Assembly: GCF_000312585.1 (NCBI RefSeq)
Contig: NZ_HE997986.1
Location: forward strand, 1-43,817
Length of the DNA: 43,817 nucleotides
DNA from: Bartonella queenslandensis AUST/NH15
GTDB lineage: Bacteria > Pseudomonadota > Alphaproteobacteria > Rhizobiales > Rhizobiaceae
Direction of reading: 5' to 3'
A program made the position numbers and the translations under genes. Below the pieces are notes generated by a model, which saw only the letters and a list, made by a program, of their open reading frames with translations, had not been told where the DNA came from and did no database searches. Position 1 is the stretch's first letter; the number at the start of each line of letters is the position of its first letter. Positions 18,412 through 27,029 of this stretch are shown piece after piece.

Positions 18412-19085
18412 ACGTTTTCCTTTTTCATAGATTGCTATGCATTCATCATGTGCATATTATTTATAAGCATCTTTGTAACACCATCAATGATGATTTTTAA
18501 AACGGAGTAAAGAACGGGTATTATCTGTTTTTGGTTTCAAAATAATTTGTAATAGAGGAGTACGCTCCAATTAATAATGTTGTATTTTTCTTATCTTTTA
18601 GCAGAAAAATGTATCATAAAAAAATAGACTTAAAATTGCTCAGCTATGTGGAGGCTTGACTATCTTTTCGGCTGTGGTTTGAAACGTTCTCACTAGAGGT
18701 GCATTGGAAAAAATTTAGCAAGAAAATTAGTTTTGAAGAGTTACTACAATGGTTGTGAAACAAAATAAATGGTCAAAGGTTATGGTGTCAAAGAATAGTT
18801 TGATATTATACTTGGTGGGGTAGGGTGCGTCTTATTATGCCATAAAATATTGTCATTTGAGGTGTGGTGATATAGGGCAAGTTTCCTTGAAGTATGAAGT
18901 GTTTTTAAAATATATGATGAATATTTAAGTTTGCCTATCGCGCTTTGAGTTGAGTGAATCGTGTGAAATGAGACGCAAATAAAATCGTTTGCAGGTGGAA
19001 AATTGATTCAATAACCATCTGGATGTTTACAGACCGGATTGAGTGAAAATCTTCGTTCTTTGAAAGGTGAGGAAAATTAATTTTC
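18412..19085. other. Intergenic stretch where gpsA/YciI genes would be expected
   Basis: About 670 bp between the EVE gene and tsaD hold no recognisable coding frame on either strand. I looked for remnants of glycerol-3-phosphate dehydrogenase and YciI motifs on the minus strand and saw none. The right-hand part (about 18870-19080) has weak similarity to stretches near 24300 and 40050 (blocks GTTTGCCTAT, TGTTTACAGACC and TTCTTTGAAAGGTGAGGA), listed as repeat family B. Confidence 0.5.
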
Positions 19086-20180
19086 TTATGCTTTTGTCCC
19101 ACGGCGTCCCATCCCGATCAAGGGTATGGCTTTTTCATCTAATGGCCAGCGTGAGCGAGGAGCAATATCAAGAGAGCTCGTTTCTCCTTGTGCGAGCTTG
19201 TGTGCACCGGCAAAAGCAATCATGGCTGCATTATCGGTACACAAGGAAAGAGGAGGCGCTATAAATTCAAAACCATGTTGGTGAGCAAGTTCTTGCAATG
19301 TAGAGCGAAGTGCTCGGTTTGCAGCCACGCCGCCCGCGACAACTAAAGCAGGAGAATGCTTTCCTTGATTATGAGAGAGAGGATATTGGTTGGTAAAGTG
19401 TTGTAGAGCCAAATGAACACGATCACGCACTGTATCGGTCACGGCAGCTTGAAAACTTGCTGCAATGTCAGCAACATCATTTTCTGTAAGAGGCGCTATG
19501 GCTGTTGCGGCTTGTCGAACAGCTGTTTTGAGTCCTGAAAAGGAAAAATCTAACCGTTTTTCACCTTTTAAAGGTCGTGGAAGAGGGAAGCGATTTTTAT
19601 CACCCAATAAAGCTGCTTTTTCAAGTGCTGGTCCACCAGGATAAGGAAGACCTAAAAGTTTGGCAGTTTTATCAAAGGCTTCTCCTAATGCATCATCAAT
19701 GGTGGTTCCTAAACGCTGATAGTTGCCTATTCCATGAACAAGGATTGTTTGTGTATGACCCCCTGAAACTAAAAGTAATAAATAAGGAAACTTGACATTG
19801 TGCGTTAATACAGCTGTTAAAGCATGCCCCTCTAAGTGATTTACAGCAATAAATGGTTTTCCAGTGGCAAGAGAGAGTGCTTTTGCGCTCATAACGCCTA
19901 CCAATAGCCCCCCTATCAAACCAGGTCCACTGGTGGCTGCAATGCCATCAATATCTTTTAATTTTATGTTTGCTTCTGTGAGGGCTTGAAGAATTAAATG
20001 ATCAAGAATTTCAACATGGGCACGAGCAGCAATTTCAGGAACAACACCGCCGTAAGGGGCATGATGATCAATTTGACTCCAAACAATATTGGAAAGAATT
20101 CGGCTGTTTAATTCATTATTGTATTCAATGACAGCCGCAGCCGTTTCATCACAACTTGTTTCTATTCCCAACAGACGCAT
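19086..20180 (-). CDS. tsaD: tRNA N6-adenosine threonylcarbamoyltransferase
   Basis: TsaD (formerly Gcp) transfers the threonylcarbamoyl group to A37 of ANN-decoding tRNAs, together with TsaB and TsaE. The 364-residue protein begins [17 protein letters not shown], the family signature. It has the metal-binding HLEGH motif near residues 111-115, [11 protein letters not shown], the nucleotide-binding [10 protein letters not shown] and the C-terminal CTDNAAMIA with the Asp ligand. It is essential in most bacteria and intact here. It is divergent from the Mic60-like gene. In related genomes the divergent neighbours are the heme genes hemC and hemD, which are absent here. Confidence 0.96.
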   Translation of the reverse strand: MRLLGIETSCDETAAAVIEYNNELNSRILSNIVWSQIDHHAPYGGVVPEIAARAHVEILDHLILQALTEANIKLKDIDGIAATSGPGLIGGLLVGVMSAKALSLATGKPFIAVNHLEGHALTAVLTHNVKFPYLLLLVSGGHTQTILVHGIGNYQRLGTTIDDALGEAFDKTAKLLGLPYPGGPALEKAALLGDKNRFPLPRPLKGEKRLDFSFSGLKTAVRQAATAIAPLTENDVADIAASFQAAVTDTVRDRVHLALQHFTNQYPLSHNQGKHSPALVVAGGVAANRALRSTLQELAHQHGFEFIAPPLSLCTDNAAMIAFAGAHKLAQGETSSLDIAPRSRWPLDEKAIPLIGMGRRGTKA

Positions 20181-20554
20181 TTTAAAGGGGACCTTATATT
20201 GAAGCTTCTTTCCTACGTGCGTATCATGAACAGAAAAAGATGCAAAGGATTTCTCTTAAGAATTGATTTTTCTATGAGAGAATGCATTTTAATCCTTATT
20301 TTGAATTTTATGGCATTCTTGATTAACAAATGAAGCTGTATTTTTAGTATAAAATTCAGATGTGTTTTTAAAAACTTGTCTATTAAAGTTTATCATTGTA
20401 AATATTACTGAGAAAAATGTTATTTAGAAAATTTCTATAAAGTTATACTCTTTGTAAAAGGAATGTAAAGTAAACAAAGATATTTGAGAAAAGCTTCATC
20501 TTTAAAACTTTTTTCATTTTATTATTTTATCATCAAAGAAAATGTGCACAAAAA
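20181..20554. other. Divergent promoter region between tsaD and the Mic60-like gene
   Basis: These 374 bp of very AT-rich DNA contain no recognisable hemC or hemD remnant on the plus strand, no tRNA and no clear repeat copy. Outward promoters for tsaD and the Mic60-like gene must lie here, but I cannot assign convincing -35/-10 pairs. Confidence 0.55.
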
Positions 20555-21763
20555 GTGACAGAGATGGTCGATTCTTCAAAACCAAAAGTTAAATCACATT
20601 ATGTTGGTACGCGCCGTAAGAAGCCCGTCATTGAACATGAAGTTGTTTCCCATGATTCAGAGAAAAAAATACAAGATTCTGTAGAATCTCATGCACAAGA
20701 AAAACAGAATATGCAAGCTCAGGATAAAAGTACTTCTCGTACGGCTTGGCTTTTGTTGCTTCTTTCAGGGATTCTAGGGGGAAGCATTGCCTTGGGGGTT
20801 TTTGTGGTGCTTCAATGGGCGGGTTTGTTTCCTTCTCCCTTTGTGGAAAATTCAGTTGGAGAGAAAAACGTTTTGCAGATTGCTAAAGCTGCAAAAAGCC
20901 AAGGTGAAGAAACAAGAAAACAATTGGAGCGGGTGTTTCAAGAAATTGATGCGTTAAAAGCAGAGTTTTCTTCTTTTTCATCACAACAGTTTAAAACAAC
21001 GACAAATAATGAGTTATCGAAAGAAGAAAGTAGGCAAGCTTTTGCAATTTTAGAGGAAAAAGTAAAAGTTCTTGAAGAGGCTGTACAAACTCTTGTTGGG
21101 GCGCCAAAAGAGATAGAAATGGCTTTGTCTGTTGGACAGAGCAATGCAAATGATCTTGCTGCGTTAAAAAAACAGTTGGAAGCATTTCAGGAGGAAATTA
21201 CTGTTAAAAATAGTGAGAAAAGAGAAAGTGAGAAAAGAGAAATAGATACGGCGCTCTTTACAGCAATCAGTTCATTAAAAAATGCTGTAGAACGGGGTGG
21301 GTCTTATAGCAATGAATTAAAGCTGTTACAGCAATTATCACCCTCGATTGATGGACTTGATGTGTTGCAAAAGACAGCCACTGTAGGGCTTCCAAGTTCA
21401 GCACAGCTTTCAGTTGATTTTGCTCATGTTGCTGATGCAATTGTTGGTACGCAAAATATTGTTGCGTCAGATGCTGGTTTTTTTGACAGAATTTTAGCGT
21501 GGATAAAAGGGCTCGTTGTTTCACGACCGATTGGAAATGTTGAAGGGACAACCCTGGGGGCCATTGCTGCGCGCATGGAAGTTGCTATCCAAGCTGGTGA
21601 TTACGAAAAGGCTTTGAGCGAATGGCAATCATTGCCCCAAAATGCAAAAGATGTTTCAATGGATTTTGTTCAGAAGCTTGAAAGACATGTTACTGTTCAA
21701 CAATTGTTGCAGCAATTGCTGTTGTCGGTACAACAAAGGTCTTTTAAGGCAACAAAGATGTAA
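20555..21763 (+). CDS. Mic60/mitofilin-like inner-membrane protein (COG4223)
   Basis: This protein of about 400 residues has a charged cytoplasmic N-terminus (KSHYVGTRRKKP), one membrane span at about 64-92 (WLLLLLSGILGGSIALGVFV), a periplasmic coiled-coil region at about 105-225 (Glu/Lys/Gln-rich) and a C-terminal mitofilin-signature-like helical domain (GTTLGAIAARMEVAIQAGDY). This architecture matches the alphaproteobacterial relatives of mitochondrial Mic60, which shape membranes and contact outer-membrane proteins. The start is GTG at 20555 or ATG at 20564. It is followed after 11 bp by the HemY-domain gene, as in Rhizobiales, where hemD normally precedes it; hemD is missing here. Confidence 0.85.
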   Translation: MTEMVDSSKPKVKSHYVGTRRKKPVIEHEVVSHDSEKKIQDSVESHAQEKQNMQAQDKSTSRTAWLLLLLSGILGGSIALGVFVVLQWAGLFPSPFVENSVGEKNVLQIAKAAKSQGEETRKQLERVFQEIDALKAEFSSFSSQQFKTTTNNELSKEESRQAFAILEEKVKVLEEAVQTLVGAPKEIEMALSVGQSNANDLAALKKQLEAFQEEITVKNSEKRESEKREIDTALFTAISSLKNAVERGGSYSNELKLLQQLSPSIDGLDVLQKTATVGLPSSAQLSVDFAHVADAIVGTQNIVASDAGFFDRILAWIKGLVVSRPIGNVEGTTLGAIAARMEVAIQAGDYEKALSEWQSLPQNAKDVSMDFVQKLERHVTVQQLLQQLLLSVQQRSFKATKM

Positions 21764-21774
21764 ATAGGATCCAG

Positions 21775-23334
21775 ATGATACGTGTTTTTATTTATACTTT
21801 TATTGTTTGTATCCTCGGCTTAGCTTTTGGGTGGGTTGCTAATCACAATGGTGTTTTTGTCTTCACATTTTTGAACTTCAGATTTTCTGCTTCATTGCTT
21901 ACAATGTTAAGTGTGCTGACTTTGCTTTTTGTAACGCTGGTACTTTTATGGTGGTTATTGTCTTTCTTTTTTTCCCTGCCGAGTGCTCTTTCCAATTATT
22001 TTTATAAACGCCATCGAAAGCGCGGTTATGAAGCTCTCTCAAAGGGAATTCTTGCAACTTTTGCTGGTGATAGTATGGTTGCACAAAAAATGGAGGAACG
22101 GGTTGCTAAATATCTTGCAGGAAAACAAGAACCGTTGGTAAAACTCTTAAAAGCACAAACCTTGTCTTTACAAAATAACTCTGTTCGTGCCATCAGTCTT
22201 TTTGAGGAGATGAGAAAGGAAGATTCAACACAACTGGTTGGACTTTACGGTTTGTTTCGTGAAGCGATGAAGAGTAAGGCTTATGAGGCCGCGCAACAAT
22301 ATGCAGAAGAGGCACTCACTTTATCTCCGGCGCTTTTATGGGCGCATCAGGCAGTGCTTGATCGGTTGGGTGCTGAGGGTAAATGGGATAAGGCACTTAC
22401 TGTTTTTGAAAAAGCGCAAAAAGCTCTCCCACGTTCTGTTCGTTCGACTCAAGAGCGACAGCATATACAGGTTTTACTGTTAAGTGGGCAAGCACTTCAT
22501 TTGTTTGATACGTATCCTGTAAAAGCTCGTGAAGCCATTTTGAAAGCCCATAAATTGGCGCCTGATTTTGTTCCAATAACAATTATAGCTGCTGATATTC
22601 TTTATAAATTAAATGAAATACGTAAAGCGGATAAAATGATTATAGCGGCTTGGAAGAAGGATCCTCATCCTGATTTGGGGACGCTTTATCTTGAAAGAGA
22701 AGAAGGAGCCATTGGGCGATTGAAAAGGGCTAAGACACTTGCTTCTTATAATAAAGATGCATTTGAGTCGGCTTTCCTTATTGCCAAAGCTGCTTTGGAT
22801 GCTGGTGAAATAGCATTAGCAAGAGAGCAGGCACAAAAAGCATTGCAGCATCATCCACGGGAAAGTGTTTATTTATTATTGGCAGATATTGAAGAGGCAC
22901 AGGGAAACAATCAAGGCGCTGTGCGTCAATGGCTTTCCTTGGCACTTCGTGCTGAACGTGATCCAGTATGGATGTGTGAGGGATCCATTTTTTCTTCTTG
23001 GTCAGCTGTTTCTCCAATCAGTGGACGTTTGGGTTGTTTTGAATGGAAAGCGCCTCCCCATGTACCTTCTCTTACATTAGAGGCAGTCAATATTGTGCCA
23101 AAAAGTCACGATAAAGAGGATGCTGTGGGAAAAAGTGATGCTGTTGTAGATAAGAGCTTTGAAAAAACGCCTTTAGATGATTCTTTTTTGTATAATATGC
23201 AGGTGGAGAAACAAGATATAAAAAAACAAGATGAGAAAACATTCAGCCAAATTCATTTAAACGTTGATGATCCGGGGGTTAAAACAGAAGAAGAAGGGAC
23301 GTTTTTATCGAGAAAAAAATTTCGTTTATTTTAA
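21775..23334 (+). CDS. hemY: HemY N-terminal domain/TPR inner-membrane protein
   Basis: This 519-residue protein has two N-terminal membrane spans (about residues 1-25 and 38-65; GLAFGWVANHNG between them is a family feature). A periplasmic or cytoplasmic tetratricopeptide-repeat region follows to about 420 (for example AAQQYAEEALTLSPALLWAHQA and LAREQAQKALQHHPRESVYLLLADIE, about residues 178-199 and 343-370), then WMCEGSIFSSWSAVSP and a variable charged tail. It belongs to the HemY family of PF07219, not to protoporphyrinogen oxidase of the same name. The role is unclear; it was tied to heme synthesis only by operon position. It is translated with the Mic60-like gene. Confidence 0.87.
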   Translation: MIRVFIYTFIVCILGLAFGWVANHNGVFVFTFLNFRFSASLLTMLSVLTLLFVTLVLLWWLLSFFFSLPSALSNYFYKRHRKRGYEALSKGILATFAGDSMVAQKMEERVAKYLAGKQEPLVKLLKAQTLSLQNNSVRAISLFEEMRKEDSTQLVGLYGLFREAMKSKAYEAAQQYAEEALTLSPALLWAHQAVLDRLGAEGKWDKALTVFEKAQKALPRSVRSTQERQHIQVLLLSGQALHLFDTYPVKAREAILKAHKLAPDFVPITIIAADILYKLNEIRKADKMIIAAWKKDPHPDLGTLYLEREEGAIGRLKRAKTLASYNKDAFESAFLIAKAALDAGEIALAREQAQKALQHHPRESVYLLLADIEEAQGNNQGAVRQWLSLALRAERDPVWMCEGSIFSSWSAVSPISGRLGCFEWKAPPHVPSLTLEAVNIVPKSHDKEDAVGKSDAVVDKSFEKTPLDDSFLYNMQVEKQDIKKQDEKTFSQIHLNVDDPGVKTEEEGTFLSRKKFRLF

Positions 23335-23485
23335 ATTGCATCAATAGGATAACTTGAGTGTTTTTTCAGAAGAAGCAATGAATGTAGAAGAAAAAAATTT
23401 ATTATTCATCTTGTCCAATAAAATTATTCTCTTATGCTTTAAAAAAACGAAGTTTTGCTTTGTTACAGGGGTGATTGGTTAGAAA

Positions 23486-24232
23486 ATGTTTTTACATCAG
23501 AGATGTCTTGGTAAAAAACAAAAAAATAGCAAGCCAAGAATTGCAGTCGTTATTCATCGGCGGTCTAACTATACTGGTCGTTTGGGAAAATTTTTACAAC
23601 AAAATGGTTTTGTCCTTGATGTTTATCATCCTATTTTTGGACAAAAACTCCCTGACACATTGGAACATTACGCTGGTGTTGTTATTTTAGGGGGACCGAT
23701 GAGTGTGAATGACAGTGAAGCTTATATTGGTGAGGAAATTGATTGGATTTCGTTATCGCTAAAGGAAAACAAGCCTTTTTTGGGTATTTGTCTGGGAGCG
23801 CAAATGTTAGCGCGAAATTTAGGTGCGCGCGTTGGTACAAGAAGTGATGGGACTGTTGAAGTGGGCTGGTATCCACTAGAAGTAACCCCACAAGGGAAGG
23901 AATTGATGAATTGGCCAGAAATGGTCTACCATTTTCATGATGAAGGTATTTATGATTTACCAAAAGAGGCAATGCTTTTGGCAACAGGAGATACATATCC
24001 TACGCAGGCTTTCCGTTATGGAAACAATGCATGGGGTTTACAGTTTCATGCTGAATTTACACGCGCTATGATGCGGCGTTTATTGGTGCGTTCAGCACAT
24101 AAATTGACCGAAAAAGGTGCTCAACCTGCTTGTGCACATTTAAAGGGGCGTTTAATCTATGATCGAGCTTTAAGCCAATGGTTTGAAGGTGCATTACGGC
24201 AGATCTTCTGTACACCGACCGCACTTGTGTGA
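23486..24232 (+). CDS. Class I glutamine amidotransferase-like protein
   Basis: This 248-residue GATase1 domain protein is related to the amidotransferase half of GMP synthase and to gamma-glutamyl hydrolase-like stand-alone enzymes. The nucleophile elbow is GICLGAQ with Cys102. GGPMSVND forms the oxyanion region (residues 69-76), and LQFHAEF gives the catalytic His188 and Glu190. No synthetase domain is attached, so its acceptor is unknown. The start at 23486 has a weak ribosome site; the conserved part begins at KPRIAVVIHRR (residue 16). It is monocistronic, 151 bp after hemY and followed by a 480-bp gap. Confidence 0.85.
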   Translation: MFLHQRCLGKKQKNSKPRIAVVIHRRSNYTGRLGKFLQQNGFVLDVYHPIFGQKLPDTLEHYAGVVILGGPMSVNDSEAYIGEEIDWISLSLKENKPFLGICLGAQMLARNLGARVGTRSDGTVEVGWYPLEVTPQGKELMNWPEMVYHFHDEGIYDLPKEAMLLATGDTYPTQAFRYGNNAWGLQFHAEFTRAMMRRLLVRSAHKLTEKGAQPACAHLKGRLIYDRALSQWFEGALRQIFCTPTALV

Positions 24233-24299
24233 GTATGCGCTGTTTGTTAACATTTTTATTGTGTTGTAAAATAGTGGGTTTTTTTAAGGTTAAAGATAG

Positions 24300-24510
24300 A
24301 AAAATCATGTAAGCCTTTACATATAAGGTGTTTTTTGTTAAAGGTCTTTTTAAGAGAATCTTGCTTTTTGAGTTTACGAGATTTTGTATTTTGGGGCGGG
24401 AGACGATGAATTCCATGAAGTGGTCAGCGGATAAAACCCGATAGATTAAAAAGCTGGATTGTTGATAGATTGTTGAATGTTAAGAATCTTTATCCTTTTT
24501 AGGGTGGGGT
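24300..24510. repeat. Degenerate intergenic repeat, family B (copy 3)
   Basis: CATGTAAGCCTTTACATATA, GGTGTTTTTTGTTAAAGG and ACGAGATTTTGTATTTTGGG align by eye with CATGTAAACTTTTATACGTT, AGTATTTTTTGTGAGA and AAATCTTGTGAGATAATGAG near 40055-40150. It occupies most of the gap before the DUF2125 gene. Function is unknown and boundaries are approximate. Confidence 0.35.
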
Positions 24511-24540
24511 GAAAATCAAAAGATAAAGAAAGTTTTAAAG

Positions 24541-25688
24541 TTGTCTAAATCCTCTCAAATACCATCATCACAAAAAAGTTTTTCTTTGCGCTATTTATTT
24601 TGTGGGCTGTTTTGCCTTGCTCTGATCCTTATTTATAGTGCTTTCTGGTTTTTTTTTCACGTAAAATAGAAAACTATGTTTCTGATATATCCGCAAAAGC
24701 ATCTTCCGATAATATGACGGCGGTGTGTGAGGATGTGCGCAAGAGTGGTTATCCTTTACGTATCGGTATTGTTTGTGACAAGTTTCAATTTTCTTGGCCT
24801 TTATATGGGATTTCTTTATCGACGGGGCGTTTAACGGCTGGTGCACCAATTTATGCGCCTCATTTGGTCGAATTTAATGTTAATTCTCCTGCATCAATTG
24901 TTTTTTCTGGAAAAACTTCCATAGTATCTCGTTGGCGCAATTTGGTGATTGAAACAGAACCTTATTGGAAAACAGGTCAGACATTGAAGCTTATAGCTGA
25001 AGGGCTTGAATTTTCTCCTCTTGAGGATCAAAAGCTTCAAGAAGTCGTGGGATCAAAAACGGCGGATAAAAAGACAACACAACAAAATGTTGAAGATCGG
25101 ACATCTTTGCAAGATATTCCTGATGTGGCTGTCCAGAAGTTAGAGCCAAAAGATGTCTCTCAAAAAATAACGACAGAATTCTTGCATCTTGATCTTAAAC
25201 GTGAAAAGAATCATTTCTCAGGAAATATGACTTTTGATGGCTTTGATGTTTCTCCAATTTTTATATCTTCTTTTGTTGAAGTTCCAAAAATTGATGGCAA
25301 TTTGAAATGGATTTTAAATGATGTTTCTCTTCTATCTGAAAAAGGAGGAGAAAATTGGAGACAGCATCTCTATGGAAAAAGTGGCATCTTAAAGCATGGT
25401 GAATTGGCTTTTCATACAGGTGGTGGGGTACGTATCAGTGGACCTTTTTCTTTTGATGATGAAGGATATTTGACAGCAACATTTGAACTTGTCTGTATAC
25501 AGCACATGAAGTTTCTTGAGACTTTGCAACACTTGTTTCCTGAAGAAGCGGATAATTTTCAAGCATTATTTTTTATTTTGAGTACACTTCCTAAAAACGC
25601 AGATGGCGCCCCCGTTCTTCCTTTAACTATTAGTCATGGATGGGTAAAACTGGGTTTTTTAGAACTTGGTCGACTTGCTCCACTTTAA
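24541..25688 (+). CDS. DUF2125-family membrane-anchored protein, frameshifted at a T9 tract
   Basis: The rest of the protein (from ATG 24714, 324 residues) matches the alphaproteobacterial DUF2125 family: SGYPLRIGIVCDKFQF, a beta-rich body and PVLPLTISHGWVKLGFLELG at the C-terminus. The expected N-terminal anchor lies upstream in another frame: TTG at 24541, then MSKSSQ and a membrane span (YLFCGLFCLALILIYSAFW), ending at TAG 24667. The two frames meet in nine consecutive T (24649-24657). One extra T there joins them as ...FWFFFSRKIENYVSDIS... without a stop. Thus this is one gene of about 382 codons with a -1-type frame break, either a mutation or corrected by slippage. Translation from 24714 alone would lose the anchor. 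The role of DUF2125 is unknown. Confidence 0.75.
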
Positions 25689-25764
25689 GTTTGAGAAGAA
25701 ATTTTCAAGAGCGTGTCTGTATGGCAAGATATTGATTTATAGAAAGTGTTCACTGTTTTGTATT

Positions 25765-26170
25765 TTAATGAGATTTTTGGATATCGTAAGATTCTCTCAT
25801 TTCGAATCTGTTTATGTTGAAGCAATCAAAATCATTCGCTTGCATGTTATAAGCGGGATTAGCGTGTGGATAAAATTTGTATAAGAAAGGAGTAAAATGG
25901 CTCTTATGAATTGTCTTAAGTATCAAGGTCTGTCGCAACATCCACGGGCTGGCAAAGTGTATGACGGTGCCATCTTGCTTCCTCACAAGCGTAAAGATAG
26001 GGGGGCACAGTGGATTTACCATTATACTATTCATTATTCATGGGCGCTGTCGTGAAATGATCTTGGGTGCCTTAAGAGATATTTCTTTAAAACAATCCGG
26101 TGAATGTGCAAATTAATGGCGCTCTGTTTTACGTGAAGGACATGACCCTATTAAAGAATACAATATGTAA
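25765..26170 (+). mobile_element. Phage-type tyrosine integrase remnant (repeat family A, copy 4, best preserved)
   Basis: The upstream half (25765-25896) carries AGATTCTCTCATTTCGAATC and GTTGAAGCAATCAAAATCAT. A good ribosome site (AAAGGAG, 25887-25893) and ATG at 25897 follow. The frame gives a phage integrase N-terminus (DUF4102 type): LSQHPRAGKVYDGAILL, then HKRKDRGAQWIYHYTIH. After one frameshift near 26040 it gives REMILGALRDISLKQ and, past a stop, WRSVLREGHDPIKEYN (to about 26165). The catalytic C-terminal domain is wholly absent. Clearly non-functional. Confidence 0.8.
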
Positions 26171-26182
26171 GGGTAAGGGGAT

Positions 26183-26300
26183 TTTGATTGATTCAATATA
26201 AACAAGATCGCAATGAGAGAAACTTAGGATACTATGACTCTCCTTATAATATGCAAAATGATAAAGTTATGATTGTAAATCAATGCGTTATGTTTTTATA
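26183..26300 (-). mobile_element. Integrase-repeat upstream half only (family A, copy 5)
   Basis: ATTTTGATTGATTCAATATA, GCAATGAGAGAAACTTAGG and AATATGCAAAATGATAAAG match the upstream half of the minus-strand copies near 41090-41200. The integrase-coding half is missing. It abuts the end of plus-strand copy 4, giving a convergent pair. Confidence 0.65.
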
Positions 26301-26515
26301 ATGAAAGATATTTGACAGAAAAATTTGAATTTGTTTTTTGGTTCATCTGCAGAGATTCTTGACACCTTACAGCATTTATTTGCTGCCAATCCTATAGTTT
26401 TCAAATATTATTTTTTATTTTTGATGCTCTGTTTAAAAATGCGGGATAGTGCCTCCGTTCTTCCCTTGTTGATTGTAGCTTGTCAGCAGATTTTATATAT
26501 TTTTATTTAAGGTCT
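26301..26515 (+). pseudogene. Decayed duplicate of the DUF2125 gene 3' end
   Basis: About 215 bp resemble 25456-25688 of the DUF2125 gene in the same orientation: GATATTTGACAG is identical, followed by diverged blocks including TTCTTGACACCTTACAGCAT versus TTCTTGAGACTTTGCAACAC and TCCGTTCTTCCCTTG versus CCCGTTCTTCCTTTA. The reading frame is broken by frameshifts and stops. It lies beyond the integrase-repeat pair, some 610 bp after the intact tail. Confidence 0.75.
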
Positions 26516-27029
26516 GTACCAATTCATTTTATTTTTAAATGATTTATAAGGAGCTCTCAAAGGTCTTTAAAGAGCTTTCAAAGCCCGTTATCCTTTTTGT
26601 TACAAAATTTCGATTTTTGCCATTTTTTACTATTTTTTCGATATTCAGATGTTCAAAATCCATTTTTACAAAACGCGCATTGAATGGTAAAAAATAGTTA
26701 CCAAAACAATAAATTATTACATATTCCTTTCTAATTCCACTTGGTATAAAATCTATTGTCAGATTACATTGATATTGGTCATTGATGGATAGAACAGGGA
26801 TAAAAGCTTAGCCGTTTTGTTCTGCTTTTAAATCTGAAAGTTGATGCTTTTACGTTGATAAATCAATCTTGTTGACGTTTTGAAAATGTTTACAAGAAAT
26901 TCTATCGTGATAAGGGGCAGGATTTTTATTTTGGGTGCTTTATCTCAAAATGCCCCCCACTCTGTACCTTGCTAGTTTGCTGTTGTAGGATAGAATGGGA
27001 GTTTTTAACTGAGTTATTTTATACTCATT
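26516..27029. other. Intergenic stretch without a recognisable gene
   Basis: Just over 500 bp lie between the decayed DUF2125 copy and the end of the convergent glutamate dehydrogenase gene. A short imperfect tandem repeat occurs at about 26550-26586 (GAGCTCTCAAAGG then GAGCTTTCAAAGC). No convincing coding frame or RNA is seen. Confidence 0.5.

Noticed and set aside
21775-23334. Protoporphyrinogen oxidase (also called HemY)
   Set aside because: There is no FAD-binding GxGxxG near the N-terminus. Two membrane spans and TPR helices place it in the unrelated HemY N-domain family.
24714-25688. Annotating the DUF2125 protein simply from ATG 24714
   Set aside because: The family's N-terminal membrane anchor is clearly encoded just upstream in another frame, meeting at the T9 tract, so the ATG at 24714 is internal to a split gene.
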